From Acanthacorydalis orientalis (Eukaryota; Arthropoda; Insecta; Megaloptera; Corydalidae), in contig CM068322.1 of assembly GCA_034766995.1 (NCBI GenBank), forward strand, positions 19,843,745-19,907,744: a stretch of 64,000 nt of DNA. The letters are read 5' to 3'. The notes below the pieces were generated by a model. It worked only from the letters and a program-made list of their open reading frames with translations. It did not search any database and had not been told where the DNA came from. A program made the position numbers and the translations under genes. Of this stretch, positions 11,656-23,399 are shown piece by piece (within the stretch, counting starts at the first letter, position 1; every line of letters begins with the position of its first letter).

Positions 11656-12317
11656 CCCTTTGCACTCCATTTGCTACGGAGACACTCATTATATATTTCA
11701 AAAATCTTTTGACTCCGTTATGGTGACAGGCGCAATTATTGCTTTTTGAGAAAATTAGTTAAGTGGTGACGGAAATTGTTCTTTTGGGGAATAGAAATAT
11801 CTGTTATCAATTCATACATTTTCTATAAAACTGTAAAACAAAACAAAAACGAGCCTCAACTGACTCGCTTGAAATATCGAAAACTCTTAATCGAACAACT
11901 AATAGGAAATTTTCACCAGAAGATAACAAGTACTTCTACTTCTATCTCTGAAACTAGGTTAAATGGAAAGCTTCACATAATGAGAAAAGGTAAAAAGAGC
12001 GATTGTGTTGTATGCTCTAAGAGAAAGGAAAAGGGTTAGAGACGTGAAACGAGTGATTGCTGCGATACTTGTCTAAATAAACCCAGAATGCACATGAGAG
12101 ACTGTTTCCAGGGATACTATAACATGGCGAATTACAAAATGTAAAATTCAAGCTTTATTTACATTAGAATAAAACATACAAAATAAAAAAAATAAATTCA
12201 TAAGCACTAGTAATTTTTTCCTTTCAAAACAAAACTTCCCTTTTCCAAAAGCTTCACTGCAAAAGAGTGCCGGAGTTACTGGTCGATAGTATCAAAAAAT
12301 GTACAGAGTGCAAAGTG
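11656..12317 (+). mobile_element. Internally deleted piggyBac-like transposon
   Basis: The left end reads TTAA|CCCTTTGCACTC (TTAA at 11652-11655). The right end reads GAGTGCAAAGTG|TTAA (TTAA at 12318-12321), so the terminal repeats match at 11 of 12 positions and the target duplication is the TTAA diagnostic of piggyBac. The 662-bp body keeps only the C-terminal part of a piggyBac transposase. The N-terminus and the catalytic aspartate region are gone, leaving a derivative that could only be moved in trans. Confidence 0.85.
11761..12144 (+). pseudogene. piggyBac transposase C-terminal fragment (broken)
   Basis: Reads KW(stop)RKLFFWGIEISVINSYI with FYK following, then LTRLKYRKLLIEQLIG, ETRLNGKLHIM, KKSDCVVCSKRKEKG(stop)RRE, and finally SDCCDTCLNKPRM plus MRDCFQGYY, ending at TAA 12142-12144. 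The KWWRKLFF...N-(A/S)-Y block and the final Cys-rich CxxC...CxxC...C zinc-binding domain are piggyBac hallmarks. There are in-frame stops at TGA 11767-11769 (in the KWW motif) and TAG 12037-12039 (within the Cys-rich domain). Inactive. Confidence 0.85.
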
Positions 12318-12329
12318 TTAATAAATAAA

Positions 12330-13075
12330 TAAGAAGACAATCGATAAATTTGTTCTAATATTAAGTAAGAAATGAACATATTGTTAATTTATTTAAAAAT
12401 ATGTAGCGTGGTTAAACTCTTAACTTTTTTATTATTCAAATACTTTATGAACTGTGTTATCATCGAAATTAATAGTTAATCGAAAATTAATCGAAATTAA
12501 TTGACAATTCATTCATAAATTACGAGTTGCTTTATTAATTCCAATTCGAAATCAAAACAGATGAGATGTAGAGAAATACCTAATGTGAAAAGCTGCTGAT
12601 CTGAATAACTAACTTTGAATCTGTAGTTTAACACATACTCTTTTACGAAAAAAGCAATTGGTTTGAAATTTCACGAATATTTATATATGACAACTTTTGA
12701 AAACAGTTATATGCAGAAACAATAATATATTATAAAATTTTATATAAATAGATGACTGACATTAAAACATTTTTTATATACATTTCATTGAAGTTCATTT
12801 CATTTTAAGTAGCATATTTTAGTTAAGTAATAATATAAAGAAAATTAGCTTCTGTATTCCTTTTTTATGTACTGAATAACAGTTAAGTAATTAAGTAACA
12901 ATTGGTAATTTGTGAACTTTACTATAAAAAAAATTGAAACGATATAATAAATTTTTTATGAAGGTCAACGCTGAATAATTAGCACGAGCAGTTGTTAAAG
13001 ATCGGGTTGTGTTTTAATATCATCAAAAGAAAATACTAATTATTAATTTTCTTATTTTAGATTACTATCCAGATT
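12330..13075. other. A+T-rich intergenic DNA, nothing recognised
   Basis: Mixed low-complexity sequence between the piggyBac derivative and an F1 copy. No gene or element end seen. Confidence 0.55.
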
Positions 13076-13077
13076 AA

Positions 13078-13437
13078 ACTTTCACTATGAAGATCTAAAG
13101 TAAACTCACGTCACAAACTACAGATATTTTATGATTAAAAATGTTCAACAATTGATTATTGATCATTTTTGATACCTGCTTCTGTGCATTTCGATGTGCG
13201 ACACTATCATACGGAGAGCGATAAGGGATAGAGTGGCATAGAAAAAAATCAGTTATATAACATATTTTTCTTCCCCTAACCACTCTGACTTTACAATTGA
13301 AATGCGCATGAAGATCAACCAAACACGATCAATAAGTAATGCTTGAACATTTTTGAGCAGGAGATTTGTGGTTTGCGAAGCGATTAAAAAATTAATTTAT
13401 AAAAGTGACTTTATGTACAGTGTCAAAAATTATATTA
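13078..13437. repeat. F1 foldback MITE-like family, complete copy (13.1 kb)
   Basis: The left arm (about 13111-13197: ACAAACTACAGAT, AAAATGTTCAACAATTGATT, ATTGATCATTTTTGAT, GTGCATTTCGA) is repeated inverted on the right (about 13296-13380: ACAAACCACAAATCT, AAAAATGTTCAAGCATTACT, TATTGATCGTG, GCGCATTTCAA on the minus strand). The right tip continues to TTTTTGACACTGTACATAAA (minus strand) at about 13418-13437. About 100 bp of unique interior. No transposase. Confidence 0.65.
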
Positions 13438-13439
13438 TT

Positions 13440-14910
13440 TATTAATTATATTACTAATATTGATTTATAATTAATACATTTAGTTACTTGAAAACATTGT
13501 AAAATTGTTCAGTAACATTCAGAAATTAAAACAAAACAGCGTGAAAACAAGAATTACAAAAAAAATATAAGAAGTATTCTTTTCCGTTTATTTGAAGTTT
13601 TGTGAAACTGAAATAATCTGATTAGTGTCTTTGTAATTAAAACGTTAATCAGACTTGAAGTTTAAAAATATAGAACATATTTAATGAAGAGTAAACTGAA
13701 GTTTAATTAATTCAATGAATGACAACAGAAAAACTTTTCATATTCCTGTTTTTATAAACAGTGTAATTGTGTTAGTCACTGTGAAATAGTTTATTATAAG
13801 ATATAAGATTGATTATACATTCTCGAAAATAAAAAAAATAAATAAAGATGTGAAAATTGAAATTTAATAAAACATTTAAATACGTTTGTGAGAACGTATT
13901 TAAAAATCTGTATAAATTATAGTCATTTGAACAATAAAAATTACGTTAATCTAAGAAAATAAATAAAAAAATATAAGTTACAGATTTATGTGAAAATGTA
14001 AATAAATTTATTGTATATCTTTTCTTGTTAATGTTTGTCATTAACGCACTGATCGTTTTGATATGTAAATATGGAGCTAGATTACTGAGTTGTTATGCAT
14101 GAATGCATTTTCAATATAATGAGTATTTTTTTAATTTAATAAAACTAGTATACCACTAGTATAATCAATCCAATAATTAAATGTAAATGAATTAAATTAT
14201 TAAAGTAAATCAGAGACAAAACAAGTAAGACAAATAAATGTACATTTTGAAGATTTACTCGTGATAGCAGAATTTTTAGATTATTTTGTCGAGTTTGAAT
14301 AAATTAGCTGTGTGTTTGCATAGCGCAGTACTTTTCTGTCAAGTGCAATTAGCGTCCGTTGAACGAGTATTTTTAGCTTGTGTATACTTGTCACAACTAA
14401 TACTAAACGACGGTTAAACTTGAACTTAAAACGAATTGAAATCAGTATTCCGAATGTAAATAGTTATAGATTGGCTAAGTACACTCATGTACTAGATGAA
14501 GGAACTTGTACAGCGGCCGGTATCTTTTATTCTTCAATAAAGAATTTAACATCAATAAGAGAGGTATAAAAGGTGTTTGTTGTTTCTGTTTGTAAGATGT
14601 AAAGCAGGTCGATCACGTTATGATCAACGTGTAAGGACCGCTTATATAAATATGCCTGTCAAAAAAGTAAAATTTACATGTATTTAATTTTACCATTTAT
14701 ATATTATACAAGTGCATGTTTCTTTTCAATGATTGTGTAAATACATATGTATTGTTCCGTATGTAGGAGTGAAATTTACTTTTAATTCGACGAAGATAAT
14801 TTAATCTCATGACAAGAATCTGTAATCAAATAAAAATTCTTTTTATTTTGATAAATACACTTATGTTAAAATGTTGTTAAACATTTGTCTACGTAATGCA
14901 ATTAAAGGTT

Positions 14911-14976
<66 letters not shown>

Positions 14977-17580
14977 TTAAATTATTTCCTTGATGTGACA
15001 AGTTAAAAAATTGTTAAGTAGAAGTCATACTGCGTTCTGTTTATACACTGCTATAAAAATATTTATTTTTTGTTCTAATAGCATTTTTATTTTTTAAATG
15101 TAGTGCTTTTTATCCGAGTGTTGTGTCAGTTTACTGCCTTGAGCAGTGCTTTTTATTTTAAATAATCAATATTTTTTTTATATTTCATGGAAAACAACTA
15201 TTAATGTAAATATATTAGGAAGAATATTTTAAAAATATGTCGAGACAAAAAGTAAGATTTGTTTTGTTCAAAATGTATTCAGTAAAAGGTTGTTTAATCA
15301 TTCAGTAAATTACTTTGTTGTCATTTAAAAAAGTTATATATATATATATATAAATAAATTATTAAATTATTATTTACATTTTTTAAAATTTACTTAGAAA
15401 AATACAAATTGAATACTTATTATATATTTATGTAAGCATTTTAAAAATAAAAATGATTTTGTGTAATGAATTTTATTAGATAAACGTTTATATAACATTA
15501 AAGAAAAAAAGCTTATCAATTTCTTAAGCAAAGATGAAGAAGTTTGCAAAATTAAATTATGGTATAGAAAAGTAAATAATTTTTATTTTAGCTGTTTAGC
15601 CGTGGATAGTTTTTTTAAATTGAAGATTAGTTATCCTACATTCTGATTAGAACCAAAGATTTATTAGTCAGTAAGATTTTTGTTAAGAAGCTTTTAAAAA
15701 ATTAGTGAAATAATATAGACAGTAATGTAAAAACGATATAAATATTTGATGTATTTTATTAGGTTTGTAGAAAAATATTTACGGTTTATGACCTTCAAAT
15801 TCATATAATTTTTTTTCTTTTTTTGATATTCCTCGCCGTTTTAATTGGTTCAAAAATGAGTCATTAGCAGTTTGTGCTGCTTTATGCCCGTTTTGAACTC
15901 ATACAAAAATGCTCTTATTTGCTTTCTTTTCTATTTTTAATTCAATAGCTCAATTTGAAGCAAAATTAATAATAAAATCAAAGCCGACCTTACCGAAATA
16001 CAGACCGAAAAATTTACTTTAAAATGATATTAATATGAACACGATGAATTGGCAATTTCATTGAAAAAAATTAGAATTCAAAAAACAAAACCTGCAATTA
16101 TTTTCCTACCAACCTAATAATTTATAAAGAGATCAGACAATTCGTTTCGAAATTGTTTATTACGTTATTAAAACAGTTTTTTATACTTTATTATACTACA
16201 TAATTCTAATTTATAATCATTAAAAATTTCATGTATAAGAAAAATTTACTATTAATCTTTTTAAGACTCAGAATGAAATTCATTATCAAGATTTAGATAT
16301 CTCCTATATATTCTATCTCAACTATTTTTTTCAAATTCCTCTTGGTCGCTTTAATTACAATTTAAATTAGAACAACGAGAAGTGTATTCTAGTAGTTATA
16401 TTATAGCTACAAATTGAAATTAATTTAAAGCAAATAACTTAGACTAATACTATTTGAAATTTAAATGTGTGCATTAGATTTTTCTTAAATTAATAATACA
16501 TTGCGCTTTTAAAATAAGTTAGAAAGTGTCCACTATTATAAAAAAAATAATGAAGTAAATTGCTAATACAAACGTTTTATTAAAATTTGATATCTCTTCT
16601 TTAACGAATTTACTATGAAAAACTATTTTTTTATAATAATAAATCATGTAGTTATTTTTAAAAATAAGCACGAATTCATTTATTCATTCTGTTGTGTGCT
16701 TTTTTAATTGAAAGTTATACGATATACGTACACCATTAGTTTTTTTTCGGTTTAATTTATATTGTGTTGATAAATGAATACATGTACTTCCACTGTTCGT
16801 TTTAAATGTACTTCAATGACTGAAATATATTTTCAAAAAAAATAAAATGTGTTAACATAAAAAATGATAACGTTTGTTGACATGACATTTATTTGTTAAA
16901 ATATTAATATAAAAGTGAAATATTTCACTTATTTTTGTTTGAAAAACCAACCGGTTCATAAAATCCGTCGCTCTTGGACTTGTAAAATTAGGATCACACC
17001 TACTAATTATTCAAAGTATGAAGCTGGATAAAATATGTTTAACATAACGTGGATTTTTTTATAACGCGGATGGTGTAGTGAACCTTTTTTTAGACTTGTT
17101 TAAAGCTGTAGACTTGTAGACCGTATAATTTAATTCTGGATATTACTATTTAAAATCTAGACAATAAAATGTTACTGAGAGTGGAAAATATTATAGAAAT
17201 ATTTGTGTTTTTTGTCTGTTGTAATGTTTAGTAACTTTAAATTGTAATTAAATATTTTTATTCGTAAATATCTTTTTATTAGTTTCTAGTTAAACTATAA
17301 TTATACAATTGTGAAATTAAGTATGGAAAAATATATACAAATATTTATTTTTTAAAGAAAAATATTTTTCCATGAGATCATTATAAGTTTTATTTCTACA
17401 CTTAAATATTTTCATTTTTAGAATTTTCGCTTGAGGTATTTTAGAATTTTAAGATATAAGCGTATAAAAAGTTTCAGATAATTCTTTTCTAACTGAAAAT
17501 TATATACCTTGCAATGCTAGAACTGAGTTTGATTAGTAGTTCAATTTAATAATTTCTTTGTTATGACCATAATCCGAATT
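13440..17580. other. A+T-rich intergenic DNA with one mixed-sequence patch
   Basis: About 14280-14650 is less A+T-rich and includes TATAAAAGG at 14565-14573, a consensus TATA box. CACGTT/AACGTG form a 6-bp hairpin near 14613-14630, and a second TATATAAAT-like motif follows near 14644. No coding exon is evident downstream. A (TA)n run lies at 14915-14974. The remainder holds nothing I recognise. Confidence 0.45.
14915..14974. repeat. (TA)n microsatellite
   Basis: Uninterrupted TA run of about 60 bp following TTTATG. Confidence 0.98.
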
Positions 17581-17584
17581 TTAA

Positions 17585-18569
17585 TATATAAGGCTCTATG
17601 CTCTAGGTGTGTATGTTGTGGGCAGTGACAGATATCTCTTATGTCATTTTGAAGTGTGAACATTTCCCACTAAAATTCAGTCATCAGACGCCATCCTTCA
17701 TTTACACATGTGCTTTACTATAATCGAATTAAAATGGAACGTGATGAGTTGTTTTTCCGATGTGTACTTCTACACTACTTTGATTTAAAAAAAGTACAGC
17801 TGAAGCTCATCGATTGGTTGCGAAAACTTGTAGTGAATATGCTTTAACGGAAACAGTATGTAGAGATTGGTTTCGACGATTCAAAAGCGGCGATTGTGAC
17901 GTTCACGATAAACAACTGCCAGGTCAATCGAAAAAGTTCTAAGATGAACAAGTGCAAGCTCTATTGGAAGAAAACCCTGCTCAAATACTCAAAGAATTGG
18001 CTCAATTTCTCGAAGTCGATAAGTCAACCATTTCAAGACTAATACAAGTCATGGGAAAGATTCGCAAAGAACTGTTGAAACCGGAGAAAACAATCACCGC
18101 CGAACGTTATTGACAAGAATTAGAGCGTTTGAATGATAATTTGATGCAAAAATGACTGTCAATTGCATCAAATTGCTGAAAAGTGATTCTTCTCCATGAC
18201 AACGCTGGGTCCTATGTTGCTACAGCCGTGAAACAAATACTGATAGGGCTCGAATGGGGAGTTCTCCCGCACCCGGCGTATTTTCCGGACCTGGCCACAA
18301 GCGATTACCATTTGTTCCGATCGATGCAATACGCTTTGGAAAATACACATTTCCATAACTACAGAGAAGTCGAAAATTGGGTTGGAGAATATATTGGCTC
18401 AAAAGATAGACTGTTCTTTCGTCACGGAATTTTACTTGCACCAAAAAAGTGTGAAAAAGTCATAGAGTTTGAGGGAGAACACTTTGATTTATGTATTCAC
18501 ACAATTTGTTATTGATATAAATGCTTAAAAAACACACAAAAACAGCGGATTTCTATGCAAGTATCTAAT
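17585..18569 (+). mobile_element. mariner-family transposon, internally deleted and inactivated
   Basis: About 1 kb with both HTH regions and the C-terminal half of a mariner transposase (see the pseudogene inside it). The 3' end is placed at the TA following GGATTTCTATGCAAGTATC, immediately before an AATAAT run and a long (TA)n. The 5' boundary is uncertain: sequence matching a mariner leader is visible from about 17600, but no clean inverted repeat was found. Confidence 0.85.
17734..18515 (+). pseudogene. mariner transposase pseudogene lacking the first catalytic Asp
   Basis: Mariner transposases cut and paste DNA at TA sites using a DD34D triad. From ATG 17734: MERDELFF..., then a one-base loss in an A run (about 17790), then STAEAHRLVAKTCSEYAL, CRDWFRRFKSGDCDVHDK, TAA 17940-17942, VQALLEENPAQILKELAQFL, STISRLIQVMGKIRKE (second HTH and linker). 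It then joins directly to ELLKPEKTITAERY. Further stops are TGA 18111, 18153 and 18177. The final open segment carries VILLHDNAGSYVA (second catalytic Asp), VLPHPAYFPDLATSDYHLF (third Asp) and SKDRLFFRHGI. The block between linker and ELLKP, including TGDEKW with the first Asp, is deleted. Confidence 0.9.
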
Positions 18570-18579
18570 AATAATAATA

Positions 18580-18581
<2 letters not shown>

Positions 18582-18658
<77 letters not shown>
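18582..18658. repeat. (TA)n(TG)n microsatellite
   Basis: TA run of about 70 bp ending in TGTGTGTG. It begins a few bases beyond the 3' end of the mariner element. Confidence 0.97.
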
Positions 18659-18659
<1 letters not shown>

Positions 18660-18792
18660 ATAAGATAGTTTCAACATAAAATAATATTCGGTTAATACTG
18701 AAAATCTGAAAAGATAATTTGTTGTTTATGTATTTTAAGACAAGTGTAATAATATTCCTGTGAAATTTTATAGCTTGTACATATATATTATA

Positions 18793-18798
<6 letters not shown>

Positions 18799-18856
<58 letters not shown>
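18799..18856. repeat. (TA)n microsatellite
   Basis: TA run of about 58 bp; a shorter interrupted TA run precedes it at 18780-18797. Confidence 0.98.
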
Positions 18857-18859
<3 letters not shown>

Positions 18860-20790
18860 AAAGAGGGAGACTTTAACACTGTATAGTTTTCTACCGTTTG
18901 TAATTTGCAATTATAATAAGTTAATATTAAAATTTCTTAGAAATATAAACTGTATATTTAATAAATTTTCATATATTTACTGTAAATTATTTACATAACT
19001 TTTTATTTCTAAAACTCTAGGTCTTTTCTAATAAATACGCTTTCGACAGATAATGTTTCATTAAAAGGTTTTTGCACATTGTTTAAATTTTTGGTATAAT
19101 ATTCTACTTTTTGAATAGAATAAATTTGTAATTAAACTTTGATAATGTTGAAACAGAAATTTTTTTACTAAAAATGAAGATAATTATGTCATATTTTTAT
19201 TTTATGAATGATTTATACATTTTTTTTTAAAGAATGTAAATATGTGTAATTTTTTGGCAGTGAAATTTTTTTTATCTAGAAAAATTTTTATCTAGAAGCA
19301 AATATTATCCTTCAATCCCTTTATTTATGGCATTTTTTACTTTATTGTTTTAATTCAAATTTATCTTTTGAAAACAATATAGTTTTATTCTTCATCTATA
19401 GTTCTAAAGAAATTATTCTTGGAGATGAGACACATGCCCATTTTTTTTGTAGGTAAATATTATAAAACACAGCTTCTTTCATACTTTTTAATATGAGGTA
19501 CTAGAGTATATTTTGAAACTCAATGGAGTGTGCATTACAGAAAACCTCAATGATTATTGGCGTATAAGTCTAAAGATGAATGAATAAAGAATAATAATTT
19601 GACACAACAAAGGTATTTGTATCTATAGCTTCAAGCCAATATTTTACGTATGATGTGTATAATTAGGATTATATATAATTATTATGCCATGTTGATAAAA
19701 AAATATAATTAAACAGAAGTGTTTTTGTGGCCTTCATTGAGGTTGTTATATGTGGTCTTCGGATACTGAATAAAGAAAGTTCTTTTGTAATGATACTGAC
19801 GTATTGTAAAATGTTTATAGTTGTACATTTAAACTTAATTTAAGACGATATTTTTATTTATGTAACAATATTTATATAGAGCTAGGTGTAACATGAAACG
19901 AAAAGATAATTCATTATAGTGAGCGAAATGAAACTGAATGAATGAGACTGTATAAATCTGATTTGCGTAATTGTTTCTGATAAAATTGATTTTCACTTCA
20001 GAAAAACGTCATCGTCTCCGTACCAATTAAACATATCGAAACAAATGTAAAATATGAAATCAAGCACGAGGTTACTGATCACAAACCCGAAAACGTACTC
20101 GCCATTGTGTCTCATAAAATTGATCGTGTTCCACATATAAATTATTACCTTAAAAATATTCGCCATTTCGATAACGGTAAGGTCGTTACTTTCTCATCAT
20201 GCGGCCATAAAAAAAATCACATCCAACGTGCTCCGTAACAACAGAACTACACCGAATGAATCATCCTTCTCTTGTAAAAACCATTCATGTGTGTCTAGAT
20301 CACTCTCGATAGTGGATTTATTGTAGTTACTGTTGGGATAAAATAATTAACAAATTACATAGTAATCAAAGTACAGCATAATCCTATATTATTTATATTG
20401 CTTTTCTATGCGAACATCTTCCATGATTTTTTTCAACGGCGCATATATTCATGTAAAGACAATAAAATAACATAGTGTCGTTGAAAGCGTATTCGAAAAT
20501 AAAATGGTAATGATATGTATGGAATTTTGAAGAGGTGTCAGTTCAATTAGTGAATGAATGACATCGAATTGTTTCATTCATACTTGTTATGTATTCAAGT
20601 TTTGTTATTCTAACGTTAAACGTTTTTTCATTTGGAATTTTTTGTGAACGTTTGAATGATGATGAATCAGACACTCATTAGATATATCAGCTTGTAAATC
20701 ATAGAACTGTCTAATTAACAGTAATTTGACAAGAACTGAAAATGCCTAGAGTGAATTTTAAAATATTTTAATTAAATTTAATAATAATTT
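18860..20790. other. Intergenic DNA with a candidate conserved patch near 20.0-20.3 kb
   Basis: About 19970-20340 is mixed sequence with frequent CG and several homeodomain-like cores. Among these is GCCATAAAA at 20204-20212, whose complement TTTATGGC resembles Caudal/Abd-B-type sites. No open frame of note. This is a plausible enhancer-like element by composition only. The rest is A+T-rich and unremarkable. Confidence 0.35.
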
Positions 20791-20794
20791 TAAT

Positions 20795-21291
20795 AAAAAG
20801 TAAAAGTTCATAAAAATGAATGTTTACGGAAAAATTGAGTACAATTTAATCCTAAAAATATCCTTCATTATTTTATATAACTTTGATCCATCTGTTGGAT
20901 AACTGATGAATCCTTTGTCGAAAAAAATATGACGTATTCGAATCGATGAAATCGCAATGAAAATTTGGTCATCGTCTATTTTTTTTAGCATTTTTTTCAT
21001 GTTTTTTAGGCCACGAACATCCCCCAAAGCTAAACAAATTATTCTTGCGCCTTCGGCAGCATTTTAACTGAAATGCAAAAAGTTTTCAATGTCTAATGTT
21101 GTCCTTTTAGGACGCCGTCATGTTCATTACTGTTTTGTGATGTTATGGCAACTAAATGGATAAGATATATACTGTTCTTAAATATTAAGCTTGGTACTTC
21201 AAAATCCTAAATCGATGAGAAAATTATTTTGATTTAAAACAGTGTTATGATTGAGTCAATTGAAAGGCACAGAATTGATTTTTACACCTAA
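20795..21291 (-). mobile_element. Internally deleted mariner (MITE-like), copy A
   Basis: Minus-strand element of about 500 bp. The 5' end (right) reads TTAGGTGTAAAAATCAATTC inward from the TA at 21292; the left end is degraded. The pseudo-coding region runs from ATG 21121-21119 to TAG 20854-20852: MTAS, then NAAEGARIICLALGDVRG (mariner N-terminus), jumping to FFDKGF and, one frame over, QLSNRWIKVI(stop)NNEGYF (mariner C-terminus). Copies B and C have the same deletion structure, so it was replicated as a defective element. Confidence 0.8.
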
Positions 21292-21329
21292 TATATATAT
21301 ATATATACATATATATATTAGGTGTAATA

Positions 21330-21387
<58 letters not shown>
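21292..21387. repeat. (TA)n arrays flanking an extra inverted mariner end
   Basis: (TA)n from 21292, then TTAGGTGTAA at 21318-21327 facing the opposite way from copy A's end, then (TA)n at 21339-21387. The two TTAGGTGTAA tips with TA spacer form a near-perfect hairpin from about 21281 to 21327. Confidence 0.85.
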
Positions 21388-21389
<2 letters not shown>

Positions 21390-21422
21390 TCATCATTAAC
21401 CACTGTTAATCCACTGATGGAT
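21387..21422 (+). repeat. Fragment resembling a common insect retroelement end (CATCATCATTA...CCACTG.TGG)
   Basis: CATCATCATTAACCACTG followed by TTAATCCACTGATGG resembles the CATCATCAT...TCCACTGCTGG motif widely dispersed in insect genomes at non-LTR or SINE ends. Only about 35 bp are present, bounded by (TA)n on both sides, so the assignment is tentative. Confidence 0.35.
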
Positions 21423-21671
21423 ATATATATATATATACATACATGACAAATTTACAATTTTGAAATATATTTCAACACCTACATGCATGAAAGAACCACA
21501 AAATAAAATAAAATTTGGTATGCCGATCTATCTACTTATAACATGTTCAAATTTATTTTATATAAAACTGAGTATCTAAGCCGATATTTTTTAAAAGGTA
21601 TTTCCGGCAAAACGTATTGTATTATTTTGATATGGATGAATCATCTTAATAACCTATAAAACTTATGAATA

Positions 21672-21675
<4 letters not shown>

Positions 21676-21724
<49 letters not shown>
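21676..21724. repeat. (TA)n microsatellite
   Basis: TA run of about 49 bp. Confidence 0.98.
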
Positions 21725-21729
<5 letters not shown>

Positions 21730-22458
21730 AATACACAAACTTAGTAGTAATAAAATAATGAAGATTTATTTTGAAATATCCATAAAAATGTTTTTAAAAT
21801 TTGTTTACAGTGATCGATGAACCATAAAAATGATTCATTATTATTATGTTCTTTAATCCTACTGTGTGAGAAAATGATAGAATAGTATTACTTTTACTAC
21901 ATTCTTACTATACCCTTATTAAACGTAGTTGATAAACGTGCAATTATCTTATTAAAACGATTGTTAATACTGATATGTTGATTTATGATTTTATTATTCG
22001 AGTCAATAACAAGATGTTATTTATTTTAGCATTCAGAGATGATTTTCATTTTGAACGTGAAATTAGAATTGATGACCTTTGAATAAACTATTTGTCACTT
22101 AATATTAAGTAATAAAAATATTAATTTTTAATTCTGAACTATGTAATTATAAATATATGAATTAATAAAATATTTCGATGTACCATCGATAATGTTTATA
22201 AATATTTAATAAAATAACAGCATTAAACTAGTTGTATTATTTTTAAACTGCCATCTGTTTTATTTTATGAGTCTATTTCGATCGAAAATTAAGTGTATTT
22301 TTTAAATTATGTTATCATAATCGTTTCATAATCGAAGAATTATTCAACTAGTCACGAAACAACTAATAATATAGGTTTATGAGGTTTTCAAGTTCACGAA
22401 AATCATAACAGAAAGTTATAAAAATCAATTGATTTGTATTTTAAATTTATGCATAGTT

Positions 22459-22464
<6 letters not shown>
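21725..22464. other. A+T-rich intergenic DNA, nothing recognised
   Basis: No gene, RNA or element end seen between the flanking (TA)n runs. Confidence 0.55.

Positions 22465-22520
<56 letters not shown>
22464..22520. repeat. (TA)n microsatellite
   Basis: TA run of about 55 bp. Confidence 0.98.
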
Positions 22521-22523
<3 letters not shown>

Positions 22524-22725
22524 CAACAAAATTCAGGAATTCAATATTTACAATTTTGTCACCGGTCTATTAATAAAATATTCAATAAGTTCAATGTATT
22601 CCTACGCGTTCCTTTGTGAGTACATATTTTGTCTGTTTATATTGGTTGATAAAAAGATTTGTAATGACTTGTGTACACTTATGCTTTACAAAAAAACAAA
22701 TATGTAATTCCAATATTTATTCATT

Positions 22726-22765
22726 TATATATATATATACACACACACATATATATATATATACA

Positions 22766-22853
<88 letters not shown>
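22726..22853. repeat. Long (TA)n microsatellite with a CA block
   Basis: TA, then a short (CA)n block at 22739-22749, then TA with a CATATTT interruption near 22764-22770 and more than 80 bp of pure TA. One of the longest arrays in the window. Confidence 0.97.
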
Positions 22854-22855
<2 letters not shown>

Positions 22856-23272
22856 TGTATATTTGGGTGTAGTGTGACAGAATTGACTGGAATTGTCGTT
22901 CAGTAAATTTTAAATAGTTCACCGAACCCAAGTTAAAATAAAAGTAAAACTAATTTTCCAAACAGGTTATTAAAATATATTACATTGTGCCATTATAATA
23001 AAACGATTGTTTTTTTAGCAAATGGGACTAGTTTGAAGGAATCTCGTTGCGGATGCAAATTCATTTAGTAATAATTATAGAACATTAAAAATTCTGTCAC
23101 GTTATTATTAGCTTTTACAAATAAATTAATTAAAAAGTAATATGTATAAAAAGTTAAATTGTAAATTATATTTAATACATAATATTAATTTTTACTGCAG
23201 ATATTTCACATCAAATATGTTTTTTATATATTCCGAAAAACCATTCTTATTTTTATTTATTTAGTAATAAAA

Positions 23273-23273
23273 T

Positions 23274-23352
<79 letters not shown>
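23273..23352. repeat. (CA)n(TA)n compound microsatellite
   Basis: About 34 bp of CA repeats run directly into about 44 bp of TA repeats. Confidence 0.98.
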
Positions 23353-23358
<6 letters not shown>

Positions 23359-23399
23359 TTTTTTTAATAAAATTAAATTAAATAATAGTATTAATTGTG

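Noticed and set aside
11776..12039. A stand-alone 87-aa gene starting at TTG
   Set aside because: It is the open part of a piggyBac transposase fragment. The same protein continues on both sides of the stop codons and lies between piggyBac ends.
18183..18515. A stand-alone 110-aa gene
   Set aside because: It is the surviving C-terminal segment of the broken mariner transposase; the start is not a real initiation codon.
20824..21027. Minus-strand proteins at 20824-21027, 56090-56395 and 62452-62655 as a novel small protein family (PxxFFDKxFVSY...LYKIM)
   Set aside because: Shifting one frame reveals the mariner C-terminus (QLSNRWIKVI, NNEGYF). The apparent family is a frameshifted transposon tail carried by related copies.
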